A stretch of 64,000 bases of DNA from the NCBI RefSeq assembly GCF_014905415.1, contig NZ_BNEO01000002.1, positions 806,001-870,000 of the forward strand, given 5' to 3'. Every line of letters begins with the position of its first letter. Position 1 is the stretch's first letter. This DNA comes from Virgibacillus salexigens. GTDB lineage: Bacteria; Bacillota; Bacilli; Bacillales; Amphibacillaceae. The notes under the pieces were generated by a model. The model saw only the letters and a program-made list of their open reading frames with translations. It was not told the origin of the DNA and did not search any database. Shown here one piece after another: positions 8,738 through 17,903 of this stretch. Made by a program: the position numbers and the translations under genes.

Positions 8738-10822
8738 TTAATCGTTTTGTTTTTCTTTTTCTTCATCACGTTCTTCTTTTATATCGAAATATGCATCCAT
8801 AATTCTTGAACTAATCTGATGGTTAATTTTGTACGTATTACCCAAACCAGTATTTGGCGCAATAACCGCGAATGCAATCTCCGGTTCTTCATAAGGTGCA
8901 TACCCAATTAATGACAAGTTCTCTGTTTCCGCAACTTCTTTGCCATTTTCATATATTGCATTCTCAGCTGTTCCGGTTTTACCAGCTGGGTTATAGTCCT
9001 TACTAGCGTAATATCTAAATCCAGTTCCGCCCTGTTCTTGGAAAACTTGGCGAAAACCTTCTTGAACGCGTTCGAGATAAGATTGATCCATTTGTACACG
9101 ATTTAATACTTCTGTGTTTTCACTTCGATAGACGTTACCTAATTGTTCGTCTGATTTTCCTGGGTTACGAATCTCTTTTAAGAAATGAGGACGGACTCTG
9201 TATCCGTCATTTGCAATTGTCGAAACGTACTGAGCTAATTGCATGGTCGTATACGTATCATACTGGCCAATTGCAAAGTCCATTAAAAGCCCGGCACGAT
9301 TCATAGATTCACCTTCATAACCGATTGCCTCATAAGGAAAATCAATTCCTGTTTTAACCCCTAAGCCAAATTGTTGGAAATAATTACGCATTTCTTGCCA
9401 CGCCGCAGTATTAAATGAAGCTTTACCATTATTAGGGAAAGGATAGCGATTCTCTCCACCCATTTTTAAGGCAATATAAAACATATATACGTTCGATGAA
9501 CGTTTTAATGCAGCTTGATCATCCACCGTGCCAATCGCACTCGTATGCGATCTTTTTGGTGGTGTACCTTTTATCTTAATGGGTGAATCATTAAAGGTTT
9601 GTCCTGGTGAAATAACGCCTGATTCTAATCCAGCTAACACTGTAGCTCCTTTAACGACAGATCCAGGACGGTGGCTATCGTATAATGCTTTATAAGCCGT
9701 ATTGGAATATTCGTTTCCATCCCTTGTTTGTCCACTTACCGCTAGCAGCTCACCTGTATTAGGATCGAGAACAACAGCAAGTGCATCCGTTAAATATTTG
9801 TTTTCGTAAGGGTGTTGTTTATACGCTGCTTGCAACTCTTCCCTTACAATTTTATCCACTTCTTGCTGGAATTCCATATCAATTGTTAGTACGAGATCCT
9901 TGCCTCTACTACCCTCTACTACTGTTTCCGTCCCAACAACCTTACCTGACTTTGTAGTTGTGTATTGAATTTGTTCTTTTCGACCACGCAATACATCTTC
10001 ATAATATTCTTCCAGTCCACTTTTCCCTACACGGTCATTTCGACTATATCCTCTAGTTAAGTAATATTGTTCTTTTTCAGCAGGTATTCCTTGCTCTTGT
10101 GTAGTAATTGAACCAAGTAAGCTGTTGATGGATTCACCGAATGGGTAATCGCGATTCCAGTCAGTAGTTGCATTCACGCCAGGTAAAACACCTAAGTGCT
10201 CCGAAACCTGAGCATACTCTTCAGCAGTGACATCCTCATTCTTAACAATTTGTGGCGTTAGCGAGTAAGCTTTGTCTAGCTCTTTCTTTATTGCTATTAC
10301 TTCTAGTTGTTGTTTAGAGAAATTAGCTATTTCTTCTTCCGTAATTCGTTCTAAGATGGTGTTGTATTGCTCTGCGTTGTCTAAATCTGCAGCCTCTTCT
10401 TCAGATAGTCGACTATCCGCCTCTTCCTTGTTCTTCAAATACCAGTATTCTTTTTTATTTCTTTCTGTAATACCTTTTAGATAATCTTCGCTATCCATGG
10501 AAATAAACTCAGCTAGTTTTTCAGCTACTTCCAAGCGATCTTCTGCTTGCGTCCCTTTAGCTGGAGTATATGTAATCGAATATTGTGGTTTATTATCGAC
10601 AACGACATTGTGTTTACTGTCATATACTTTTCCACGTGGTACAGGTATTTTGGTAGTATCCTTTACTGTTCGATCGATTTCTTCTTGAAAAGCTTCTCCA
10701 TTTAAAATTTGTACAACACCAAGTTGTAAAATTAATACAGTAAACATTAGAAAAATCACAAAGAATAGTATGTTAATTCGAAAGGGAAGTTGCGCCTTTT
10801 TCTTTCTTTTCTTATTACTCAT
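8738..10822 (-). CDS. pbpA: Class B penicillin-binding protein 2 transpeptidase
   Basis: The 694-residue protein has one N-terminal membrane anchor (about 15-40), a dimerisation domain, and a transpeptidase domain with SVVK (388-391), SSN (442-444) and KTG (615-617). It cross-links lateral-wall peptidoglycan with a SEDS partner. Between yqgE and the pst/phoU region it corresponds to B. subtilis pbpA (PBP2a). Length is slightly shorter than the 716-residue B. subtilis protein. All catalytic motifs are intact. Confidence 0.93.
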   Translation of the reverse strand: MSNKKRKKKAQLPFRINILFFVIFLMFTVLILQLGVVQILNGEAFQEEIDRTVKDTTKIPVPRGKVYDSKHNVVVDNKPQYSITYTPAKGTQAEDRLEVAEKLAEFISMDSEDYLKGITERNKKEYWYLKNKEEADSRLSEEEAADLDNAEQYNTILERITEEEIANFSKQQLEVIAIKKELDKAYSLTPQIVKNEDVTAEEYAQVSEHLGVLPGVNATTDWNRDYPFGESINSLLGSITTQEQGIPAEKEQYYLTRGYSRNDRVGKSGLEEYYEDVLRGRKEQIQYTTTKSGKVVGTETVVEGSRGKDLVLTIDMEFQQEVDKIVREELQAAYKQHPYENKYLTDALAVVLDPNTGELLAVSGQTRDGNEYSNTAYKALYDSHRPGSVVKGATVLAGLESGVISPGQTFNDSPIKIKGTPPKRSHTSAIGTVDDQAALKRSSNVYMFYIALKMGGENRYPFPNNGKASFNTAAWQEMRNYFQQFGLGVKTGIDFPYEAIGYEGESMNRAGLLMDFAIGQYDTYTTMQLAQYVSTIANDGYRVRPHFLKEIRNPGKSDEQLGNVYRSENTEVLNRVQMDQSYLERVQEGFRQVFQEQGGTGFRYYASKDYNPAGKTGTAENAIYENGKEVAETENLSLIGYAPYEEPEIAFAVIAPNTGLGNTYKINHQISSRIMDAYFDIKEERDEEKEKQND

Positions 10823-10908
10823 TACCTCTCCCCCATGAGAAATTGATCTTGCTGTAGCATGTAATCCAAAAATAATTATACCATTTTTTTTATGATTATT
10901 TCACCCAT

Positions 10909-12180
10909 TTACCTATTTTTTTCGTCAGCTAATTGTTCTTTAATTGGTACTTCTTTTTTTGGTTCACTTCCTAAATAAATATTTTTAACGATAAGATAAA
11001 TAATGATATGTCCAGCGCCAAAGATCGCTAATAAATATGGAATAGATTGTTCAGCTGGAAAGAGACTAGTTACAATCAGAAATGTTGTAATCGAGATAAT
11101 TCTACCCAGATTTACAAATAACTCACGGACAACAATATATTCTACTCGTAGGTCCCTCGCTTTCCAAGCCTTTCCAATTACATCATAAGTTAAAGATACA
11201 TAAGGAATCGTAATGATTGGATAAGCTAGTCCAATACAAACTGCGTAAATGATCAGTTGGATATAACTAATCTCGAATAAAATGATAGCAATGGAAAAAT
11301 AAAGAATTAAACTTCCAATTAGAATAGATTTTTTTCGCATGGTAGGTTTTATAACCTTGGTTCCAATAAAATAAAAAATAAGAGACATCCCAGAAAACAC
11401 TAAATTGAACATTCCCAGTGAAAACTCACTATTTGTAATTAAAAACACCCAAATGGAGATAACAAAGGCAAATATTCCTTCCCTTAGACCCTGAAATATA
11501 TGTGCATTTAGTATTCGGTTCCAGTTTTTATTATTTGAACGTTCGGCTAAAACGCTACGGAAATAAAAGCCCCCCTCTGCTTTTCGACTTGCTAAAAAGA
11601 AACTACAAATAACTGCACAAATAAACATGATAAATGAGATAGTGAAAATAACAGTATAACCAATATTTGCTTCCATTTTTGCAATGATGGTCCCAGCTAA
11701 CAATGGACCTATCATACCGCCGAAAGATTGTAACACACCTAAAAACCCATTAAAGAAATCTCTTGTATCTGGTTCTGTAATTTCAAAGGTAAGCACATTA
11801 AACGCAAGCCAATAAAAACCATATCCTATTCCCAATAAGCTCCCTAGCATAAAGTTAAAATAAGATGCCTTATCTGCAATAATTAATACGCTCAAAAAAA
11901 AGAGAGATAAAAAAATTACCCCTAAACGTAAGACAATAACCCGATCCACTCTCTTCGCTAACTTGCCGGCGAGAATAAACGTTAGCGGTTGAAATATATA
12001 TATAGCTAAATTATAAACAGCAATCGTCGTGAAATCTTCCGATTGCTTCCATAAATAAACATTAACAAATGTATTTGATAAGAATATTCCTAATGAATAT
12101 AAACCACCTATTACAAGTAAAAATATGAGATCTTTATTAATATCCATTTTTGCTTGGTTCAATGAAAGACTTTTTCGCAT
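10909..12180 (-). CDS. Major facilitator superfamily transporter (YqgE-like)
   Basis: The 423-residue protein contains about twelve hydrophobic helices and typical MFS features. The start is the ATG at 12180 because AAGGAG lies upstream; the longer frame reading into the sodA terminator is unlikely. It occupies the yqgE position between pbpA and sodA. The substrate is not inferable. Confidence 0.88.
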   Translation of the reverse strand: MRKSLSLNQAKMDINKDLIFLLVIGGLYSLGIFLSNTFVNVYLWKQSEDFTTIAVYNLAIYIFQPLTFILAGKLAKRVDRVIVLRLGVIFLSLFFLSVLIIADKASYFNFMLGSLLGIGYGFYWLAFNVLTFEITEPDTRDFFNGFLGVLQSFGGMIGPLLAGTIIAKMEANIGYTVIFTISFIMFICAVICSFFLASRKAEGGFYFRSVLAERSNNKNWNRILNAHIFQGLREGIFAFVISIWVFLITNSEFSLGMFNLVFSGMSLIFYFIGTKVIKPTMRKKSILIGSLILYFSIAIILFEISYIQLIIYAVCIGLAYPIITIPYVSLTYDVIGKAWKARDLRVEYIVVRELFVNLGRIISITTFLIVTSLFPAEQSIPYLLAIFGAGHIIIYLIVKNIYLGSEPKKEVPIKEQLADEKNR

Positions 12181-12259
12181 AATCCATACTCCTTTTTCGT
12201 TCCTTATTAGTGTGAGCAAATGAGTGGAGGATATGCAAAGAAGCTCAAACAAAACACAA

Positions 12260-12295
12260 AAAAGCATGTGAAGAAAACCTTCACATGCCTTTATC
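12260..12295 (-). terminator. Terminator of sodA
   Basis: GCATGTGAAG pairs with CTTCACATGC; a T/A-rich tail follows on the minus strand. Confidence 0.75.
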
Positions 12296-12308
12296 TCACT
12301 GAAATATA

Positions 12309-12920
12309 TTATTTAGCTTCGTTATAATTTTTTGCTACCTGATCCCAATTAACTACATTCCAGAAAGCGGAAACATAGTCTGGACGTTTATTTTGATATT
12401 TTAGGTAGTAAGCATGTTCCCAAACATCAAGACCTAAAATAGGCGTTTTTCCTTCCATTAATGGAGAGTCTTGATTTGGCGTACTCATAATTTCTAAGTC
12501 GCCATTATTTAATACTAGCCATGCCCAACCAGAACCGAACCGTCCTGTTGCAGCATTTCCGAATTCCTCTTTAAACTTATCAAAACTGCCAAATTTAGTA
12601 TCAATTTTCTCAGCAAGTTCTCCTGTTGGTTCACCGCCACCATTTGGAGATAAGATTTTCCAGAAAAGGCTGTGGTTTGCATGTCCCCCACCATTATTAC
12701 GTACTGCAGTACGTGAACTTTCTGGTACAGCATCTAAATTACTTATTAGATCCTCTAACGATTTATTTTGAAGGTCTGCATGTCCTTCCAAAGCACCATT
12801 TAATTTCGTTACATACGTATTATGATGCTTTGTATGGTGAATGTTCATGGTTTCTTTGTCAATTGTAGGTTCTAGTGCATCGTAAGCGTATGGTAGTTCA
12901 GGTAATTCAAATTTTGCCAT
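12309..12920 (-). CDS. sodA: Superoxide dismutase, Mn/Fe type
   Basis: The 203-residue cytosolic enzyme dismutates superoxide. Family motifs include the N-terminal [11 protein letters not shown], helix [10 protein letters not shown] and the metal-ligand block DVWEHAYY near residue 165. The sequence is typical of Bacillus manganese SodA; metal specificity is inferred. It has its own terminator and a standard ribosome site. It lies next to the tRNA operon. Confidence 0.96.
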   Translation of the reverse strand: MAKFELPELPYAYDALEPTIDKETMNIHHTKHHNTYVTKLNGALEGHADLQNKSLEDLISNLDAVPESSRTAVRNNGGGHANHSLFWKILSPNGGGEPTGELAEKIDTKFGSFDKFKEEFGNAATGRFGSGWAWLVLNNGDLEIMSTPNQDSPLMEGKTPILGLDVWEHAYYLKYQNKRPDYVSAFWNVVNWDQVAKNYNEAK

Positions 12921-13077
12921 TTTTCCTTCCTCCTCTAATAAATCTTTTTATTAAAAAGGATTGAATATTCACCCTTTTAATGCAAGGGTATCAAAGCTCC
13001 TCTATCGATGCAAATTATATGCATTTATTACCAACTATTCGACAAATAAAAAAACAAGCCAGTTGCTTGTTATAAAA

Positions 13078-13153
13078 TGGTGGCTCGGGACGGAATCGAA
13101 CCGCCGACACAGGGATTTTCAGTCCCTTGCTCTACCGACTGAGCTACCGAGCC
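13078..13153 (-). tRNA. tRNA-Phe (GAA)
   Basis: The 76-base cloverleaf has its CCA encoded, a GAA anticodon and an intact T-arm GTTCGATTC. It is the last gene of the tRNA operon. Confidence 0.95.
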
Positions 13154-13203
13154 TTTACTAAATTTTGAATTTTCATTATCACTGTTTTGCTAGTAATTAT
13201 GTA

Positions 13204-13296
13204 TGGAGGAGGTAGAGGGATTCGAACCCCCGCGGGCTGTTACACCCCTGGCGGTTTTCAAGACCGCTCCCTTCAGCCAGACTTGGGTATACCTCC
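13204..13296 (-). tRNA. tRNA-Ser (TGA)
   Basis: A 93-base tRNA has a TGA anticodon and the long variable arm expected for serine. The acceptor stem GGAGGTA/TACCTCC is perfect and CCA is encoded. The base before CCA is T, whereas bacterial serine tRNAs usually carry G there. Confidence 0.94.
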
Positions 13297-13308
13297 GATA
13301 AGAATGAA

Positions 13309-13385
13309 TGGTGGACCCTGCAGGACTCGAACCTGCGACCGATCGGTTATGAGCCGATAGCTCTGACCAACTGAGCTAAGGGTCC
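13309..13385 (-). tRNA. tRNA-Ile2 (CAT, lysidine-modified)
   Basis: The 77-base tRNA has a CAT anticodon. Its body (GGACCC acceptor, CTCATAA loop) resembles the AUA-reading isoleucine tRNA whose C34 is modified to lysidine by TilS. The other CAT tRNA in this operon matches elongator methionine, which supports the assignment. Automated tools may label it Met. Confidence 0.8.
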
Positions 13386-13407
13386 TTTGCTACTATTCAT
13401 TTTTAAA

Positions 13408-13484
13408 TGGGGCGACCGGTGGGGATCGAACCCACGGATGCCGGAGCCACAATCCGGTGCGTTAACCACTTCGCCACGACCGCC
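13408..13484 (-). tRNA. tRNA-His (GTG)
   Basis: A GTG anticodon and the extra 5' G opposite C73, the identity pair for histidine, are encoded directly. CCA is present. Confidence 0.94.
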
Positions 13485-13504
13485 ATACGATAGTTTATAA
13501 ATAA

Positions 13505-13581
13505 TGGTGGCGGCGGAGGGGATCGAACCCCCGACCTCACGGGTATGAACCGTACGCTCTCGCCAGCTGAGCTACACCGCC
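13505..13581 (-). tRNA. tRNA-Met (CAT), elongator
   Basis: The 77-base tRNA has a CAT anticodon in a TTCATAC loop and a GGCGGTG acceptor. It lacks the initiator-type C1/A72 mismatch, so it is the elongator. Confidence 0.92.
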
Positions 13582-13585
13582 ACAA

Positions 13586-13660
13586 TGGCTCCACAGGTAG
13601 GATTCGAACCTACGACCGATCGGTTAACAGCCGATAGCTCTACCACTGAGCTACTGTGGA
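13586..13660 (-). tRNA. tRNA-Asn (GTT)
   Basis: The 75-base cloverleaf has a GTT anticodon, a TCCACAG acceptor and an encoded CCA. It is the first gene of the operon after the promoter. Confidence 0.95.
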
Positions 13661-13703
13661 ATATTGTTATATCAACTATCTAGTAATTATAGCGACAAGA
13701 TAT

Positions 13704-13742
13704 AATTTACCATGTTCTACATCTTCTGTCAATGTTTTTTTT
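13704..13742 (-). promoter_or_regulatory. Sigma-A promoter of the tRNA operon
   Basis: On the minus strand TTGACA and TAAATT are separated by 17 bases, about 45 bases upstream of tRNA-Asn. Confidence 0.7.
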
Positions 13743-14037
13743 ATTTCATGCATTCGATATATTATGTAAATGCCGTTGTTAAAACGACAATATTTACTAT
13801 AGCATCTTCTATTTAGGATTTCAATACAAAATTTAAATTTAGAAAATTTTTATTTTAAATCACCTCCATATTTCATTAACTTATTTATTCCTAAATAATA
13901 CCATTCCTCTTTTCTCTCAACAAATAAGAAGTTCGGCTGGTGGAGCTATGTATCGGCTTTCCTTATTTGTCTGACATCTTTAATACAAGATACCTTCAGC
14001 GTAAAGTAAATAAACAGTGATTTTGTTATACATAAAT
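13743..14037. other. AT-rich intergenic stretch without a gene
   Basis: The region between the tRNA promoter and the nptA terminator is AT-rich. I see no coding frame with a ribosome site and no rRNA or recognisable RNA gene. Confidence 0.5.
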
Positions 14038-14039
14038 AA

Positions 14040-14075
14040 GAAGGCTGTCGAGACATTAGTCTCGACAGCCTGGAG
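14040..14075 (-). terminator. Terminator of the Na/Pi symporter gene
   Basis: GGCTGTCGAGAC pairs with GTCTCGACAGCC around a four-base loop; TTCTTATTT follows on the minus strand. Confidence 0.75.
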
Positions 14076-14120
14076 GCAAATCCGGATCATAAGATCATAA
14101 AAGATCCTCTGCCTGTTTAT

Positions 14121-15746
14121 CTATTCACCCAATACTTCTTCAGCAATATTTACAGCATGGTCACCGATTCGTTCTAAATTACTTATAATATCGACAAAAA
14201 CGATACCTGCTGATCCCGTGCATTTGCCTTCATTCATACGAATAATATGCTTCTTACGGAAATTACGTTCCATTTTATCAATTTGATCTTCTTTCTGGAT
14301 TACCGCAAGCGCCTCTTCTCTATCCATATCCTGAAGTGATTTTACAGCTTGTTTTACGGTTGAAATAGTTAACTCGAACATTTCATTTAGATCTTCGTGA
14401 GCTTTGTCCGTTAAATGTACCTTATTCGACATTTTATAATCAATTAATTCTACAATATTCTCAAAATGATCCCCAATTCGTTCTATATCTCGAACCGAAT
14501 CTAATAATGCTGAATGTTTGGCACTATCTTGTTCGGAAAGTGACTCAGCTGAAAGCTCTACTAAATAATCCGTAATTTTTCGATCAAGGCTATTTAAAGC
14601 ACCTTCTATCTGTAATGCCATCTCCGAATGTTTTGATGTTTGTGTATTAAGATATTTATTTGTTTCTTCAAGACCCTTGTACGCATACTCACCCATGCGA
14701 ATAACTTCAGATTTAGCTTGATCTAAAGCTAGGGACGAAGATTGCTGGATAAATATCGGATCTAAGTGTTGTGGTTTATATTCTACTACGGTATCTTCGC
14801 CTGGGATTATTTTTGTTACTAACCATGCAAAAGCACCGATGAATGGAAATTGAATAATTGTATTTGTAATATTAAAGCTTCCGTGTGCAAAGGCGATCGT
14901 CATTTCTGGATTTAAATTAAACTGTCCTTGTAAAAATTCAACAAATTGTGAGAATAATCCTAGTAATAGCAACCCGATCGTTGCACCTATTAAGTTAAAA
15001 ATAACGTGCGTATATGCTGCTCGTTTTGCAGCAACTGTTGCACCGATTGATGCTAAAACAGCAGTAATGGTAGTACCAATATTATCACCAAATAATACAG
15101 GCACAGCTGCTTGTAGATCAATAGCACCTTGCGCAAACAAACCTTGCAAGATTCCAATTGTTGCACTAGAGCTCTGAACAATAACTGTAAATACTGTACC
15201 GATAACAACACCTAGTACAGGATTATCACTCATGCTTACCGTAAGTTCATGGAAAGCCTCTAAACTACGTAATGGCTCCATTCCGCTACTCATTAATTCA
15301 AGTCCGAAAAATAAAGCACCAAAGCCAAATACACCTTGTCCAACAGCACTAACTTTCTGATTTTTAAAGAAAAATAATAGGAAACACCCAACTGCGATAA
15401 TTGGTAGAGCATACTCCCCAATATCAATACCTATAATAAATGCAGTAACCGTTGTTCCAATGTTAGCACCCATAATGACACCGATAGCTTGTCTCAACGT
15501 CATAAAGCCTGCGTTAACAAGTCCAACGGTTAAAACAGTTGTCCCGGAACTACTTTGAATCAATATCGTTACAATAATCCCAGCAAGTACTCCCATAAAT
15601 GGGTTGCTCGTAAATCGATCTAAGATATTTCTAAGACGATCTCCGGCTGACTTTTGTAGACCTTCACCCATATATTTAATACCTAGAAGAAAGATCCCTA
15701 GTCCACCTATAAATTCAAATATCAGTGTTTGCACATCAATTTCCAA
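14121..15746 (-). CDS. Na/Pi cotransporter family protein with C-terminal PhoU-like domain
   Basis: The 541-residue protein has two inverted membrane repeats, each with the QSSSGTT/QSSSATIG motif (near residues 64 and 192) of the NptA/NPT2 family. The C-terminal cytoplasmic PhoU-like helical domain spans about 340-540. It imports phosphate coupled to sodium. The start is a TTG with a modest ribosome site. B. subtilis yqeW is the nearest relative, but there it sits near rpsU; here it lies beside the tRNA operon. Confidence 0.92.
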   Translation of the reverse strand: MEIDVQTLIFEFIGGLGIFLLGIKYMGEGLQKSAGDRLRNILDRFTSNPFMGVLAGIIVTILIQSSSGTTVLTVGLVNAGFMTLRQAIGVIMGANIGTTVTAFIIGIDIGEYALPIIAVGCFLLFFFKNQKVSAVGQGVFGFGALFFGLELMSSGMEPLRSLEAFHELTVSMSDNPVLGVVIGTVFTVIVQSSSATIGILQGLFAQGAIDLQAAVPVLFGDNIGTTITAVLASIGATVAAKRAAYTHVIFNLIGATIGLLLLGLFSQFVEFLQGQFNLNPEMTIAFAHGSFNITNTIIQFPFIGAFAWLVTKIIPGEDTVVEYKPQHLDPIFIQQSSSLALDQAKSEVIRMGEYAYKGLEETNKYLNTQTSKHSEMALQIEGALNSLDRKITDYLVELSAESLSEQDSAKHSALLDSVRDIERIGDHFENIVELIDYKMSNKVHLTDKAHEDLNEMFELTISTVKQAVKSLQDMDREEALAVIQKEDQIDKMERNFRKKHIIRMNEGKCTGSAGIVFVDIISNLERIGDHAVNIAEEVLGE

Positions 15747-15921
15747 AATATATACCTACCCTTCATTCATGTTGAATCATGTCGCACCATATCAATATTA
15801 AGTATACATAAACTTTTTGTAAAGGTTTATCGAGTATATTTAACATTAAATTTACATTCGAGTCACACTTATTATGTACGAGCTGATTTTAATCATTCCA
15901 GATAGGATAAAGAACAAACAA

Positions 15922-15952
15922 AAAGATAATCGAATTCACTTCGATTATCTTT
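15922..15952 (-). terminator. Terminator of the NfeD-like gene
   Basis: AAAGATAATCGA pairs with its exact complement around a seven-base loop. Confidence 0.7.
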
Positions 15953-15965
15953 ACACATGAAAGCA

Positions 15966-16598
15966 TTAGCTATTTTTTGGTTCAACAAGGATTTTTGTTC
16001 CATCAACTTGAACGACTCTAATTGTTGTGTTTTTGGGAAGCCACTGCCCATTCGAAACCGCGCTATAATCTTTTTCGGCTATGCGAATTGTCCCAACAGG
16101 GCGTAAATCTGTTAACGTAACACCTTCTTGATTAACTAATGCTTCATATGTGCTATTTAATGAATTATATCCTGCTTCCTTTGTTAATTGATCTTTTAGG
16201 GTAATTTTATTCCACATGTCTCTACGTTTAAATACTTTTAAGAATAAGAAGGAAGCACCAGTCCCAACTAATACACCTAAGACAGCATACAAACCAGCTG
16301 CTAAATTCGGTGCAGGTAGTGCTACAGCTGTTAACATGCTGGCTAAACCTATCGTAGCTAAAGTACCATCATTTAATAGTTTGCCATCGATAACAATAAG
16401 TAATAATCCGATAAAATAAATAATAACCATAATAATAATCGAGCTTGTTTCAACATATGCACCAAAGTACACGGTAATAAATCCGATACCTAATAAAGCG
16501 AATAATCCACGCATATTAACCAAAACTTCACCAATTAAAAATAATGTTGCAAATCCGGTTATAACAAGCCCTATCCAATCCATTTCTAAAAGCGCCAA
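15966..16598 (-). CDS. NfeD-like membrane protein
   Basis: The 210-residue protein has about five membrane helices (about 5-130) and a soluble C-terminal OB-type domain containing LRPVGTIRI and VVQVDGTKILVEP, as in NfeD proteins that partner flotillins. It lacks the N-terminal ClpP-like protease domain found in the longer NfeD protein at 40.6 kb. I chose the TTG at 16598, preceded by GAGGGGG; the upstream GTG overlaps that site. It is a short NfeD of unknown partner, and the position near sodA matches yqgB/C-type genes only loosely. Confidence 0.8.
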   Translation of the reverse strand: MALLEMDWIGLVITGFATLFLIGEVLVNMRGLFALLGIGFITVYFGAYVETSSIIIMVIIYFIGLLLIVIDGKLLNDGTLATIGLASMLTAVALPAPNLAAGLYAVLGVLVGTGASFLFLKVFKRRDMWNKITLKDQLTKEAGYNSLNSTYEALVNQEGVTLTDLRPVGTIRIAEKDYSAVSNGQWLPKNTTIRVVQVDGTKILVEPKNS

Positions 16599-16676
16599 AG
16601 AATTTCCCCCTCTCACCTTCTCCCTAATATATACGTTTTACAACGGAGAATTGTTTCATTATAAGGAGTAGATCTT

Positions 16677-17006
16677 ATGTATATATTGAAGAAATTAGCT
16701 ATATGGTTACTTATTATACTGATGTTATCCATTATTTATAAAGATATTTCTAATATTTCAATAACAAACGATGGCCCGCAATTAAAGCAGCAGAAAGAGC
16801 AGCCGATATTCTCATCATACCATGTCATAACGAAAAAAGTCCAAGCGGGTGAGACTGTCCTTTCAATAATGGAGGAGATTAACCAATCAAAGTTGAATCA
16901 CTTAAATATAGAGAAAATCATCCAGGATTTTCAAACCGTTAATCCCCATACTGATCCATTCCGTCTCGAAGTTGGAAAATATTACTATTTCCCTGCCTAT
17001 GAATAA
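16677..17006 (+). CDS. yqfZ: YqfZ-like LysM-domain membrane protein
   Basis: The 109-residue protein has an N-terminal membrane anchor (about 7-24) and a LysM-like region beginning YHVITKKVQAGETVLSIM and ending in YYYFPAYE. An outward-facing peptidoglycan contact is inferred. It corresponds by position to yqfZ upstream of sodA in B. subtilis; ispG (yqfY), normally adjacent, is absent here. AAGGAG precedes the start. Confidence 0.75.
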   Translation: MYILKKLAIWLLIILMLSIIYKDISNISITNDGPQLKQQKEQPIFSSYHVITKKVQAGETVLSIMEEINQSKLNHLNIEKIIQDFQTVNPHTDPFRLEVGKYYYFPAYE

Positions 17007-17007
17007 A

Positions 17008-17033
17008 AAAAGGGGCTGATGACAGCCCCTTTT
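17008..17033. terminator. Bidirectional terminator between yqfZ and yqfX
   Basis: AAAGGGGCT and AGCCCCTTT form a short GC-rich hairpin between two convergent genes. Confidence 0.8.
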
Positions 17034-17408
17034 CTAGACGAAAGGTAATACAAACAAGGTAATTAATATAGAAATTGCCCCTGCTGCTATCGCTATATTT
17101 CCTAATGTGTCTGCTCCTCGGCTACGGGACATAAAGCCAAGAATGATCCCTGCAGCTCCAAATATTACTGGCCAAATAAAGAAAGAAATAACGGATAAAG
17201 CAATCCCTATCCAGCCAAATGTTGTATTTACATCATCGTCCCCTGCTACATCGGGCTCATAATTATCTGCTGTCATTTCAGCAGCGAATTCCTCGTCACG
17301 GGAACTATCTGGCTCAACCCCAACAAAATCTTGATTTTTTCTTTGTTCACCATGATTCGGTGCTTTTTCAACATCTTTCATTCCATTGCGACCTGGATAT
17401 TGATTCAT
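17034..17408 (-). CDS. yqfX: YqfX-like two-helix membrane protein (DUF4190 type)
   Basis: The 124-residue protein has an acidic, hydrophilic N-terminal half (about 1-65) and two membrane helices (about 68-88 and 100-122) with the FGWIGIALSVISFF and GAAGIILGF patterns of DUF4190 proteins. Position matches B. subtilis yqfX. Function is unknown. Confidence 0.8.
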   Translation of the reverse strand: MNQYPGRNGMKDVEKAPNHGEQRKNQDFVGVEPDSSRDEEFAAEMTADNYEPDVAGDDDVNTTFGWIGIALSVISFFIWPVIFGAAGIILGFMSRSRGADTLGNIAIAAGAISILITLFVLPFV

Positions 17409-17578
17409 GAAAGAGACCTCCCTTTTCTTATATTGAGGTGCATCTTTAGCTTATGGAATTTCATCATTTTTAATGGTGTAAGTTAATGGAAGGGAAAAGT
17501 TTACCTCAGACAAGATTATTTTTTCTGCTTTGCTGCATATAGTACATTACAATACTTAAAAAGGGAGTAAGTGAATAC

Positions 17579-17863
17579 ATGTCCAATTTTCTTAAGGAAA
17601 TGATTCAAAAAAAGCTCTCACAATTATCTGCAGATGAGCTTTTACACTATGCAGGACAATACGGTTTTTCATTAGATGCCAGGGAAGCGCAGCAAATTGT
17701 CATGTATGTGAAACAAAACAACGTGGATCCTTTTTCGGCAAATGGCAGGGAAAAAATGTTAAGGGAATTAGCAAAAATCACTGATATTCAGACAGCCAAA
17801 AAAGCGCAAAAACTTTTTAATGAACTCATTCAATCCTATGGACTAAGTCATCTTTTTGAATAG
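17579..17863 (+). CDS. yqfT: DUF2624 family protein (YqfT-like)
   Basis: The 94-residue helical cytosolic protein starts MSNFLKEMIQKKLSQLSADE and fits the YqfT/DUF2624 family that sits next to nfo in Bacillaceae. It has no known function. A GGGAG ribosome site precedes it. It runs opposite to the surrounding genes and shares a terminator with nfo. Confidence 0.8.
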   Translation: MSNFLKEMIQKKLSQLSADELLHYAGQYGFSLDAREAQQIVMYVKQNNVDPFSANGREKMLRELAKITDIQTAKKAQKLFNELIQSYGLSHLFE

Positions 17864-17891
17864 GAATAATACGAAATACTCGTATTATTCC
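17863..17891. terminator. Bidirectional terminator between yqfT and nfo
   Basis: GGAATAATACGA and its exact complement flank a five-base loop; TTCTTTTT follows on the plus strand. Confidence 0.8.
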
Positions 17892-17903
17892 TTCTTTTTG
17901 TAC

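Noticed and set aside
8908-9099. Basic 63-codon frame inside pbpA
   Set aside because: It lies out of frame within the conserved transpeptidase domain and has no supporting start.
12961-13594. Frames crossing the tRNA genes
   Set aside because: They are chance frames through structured RNA genes.
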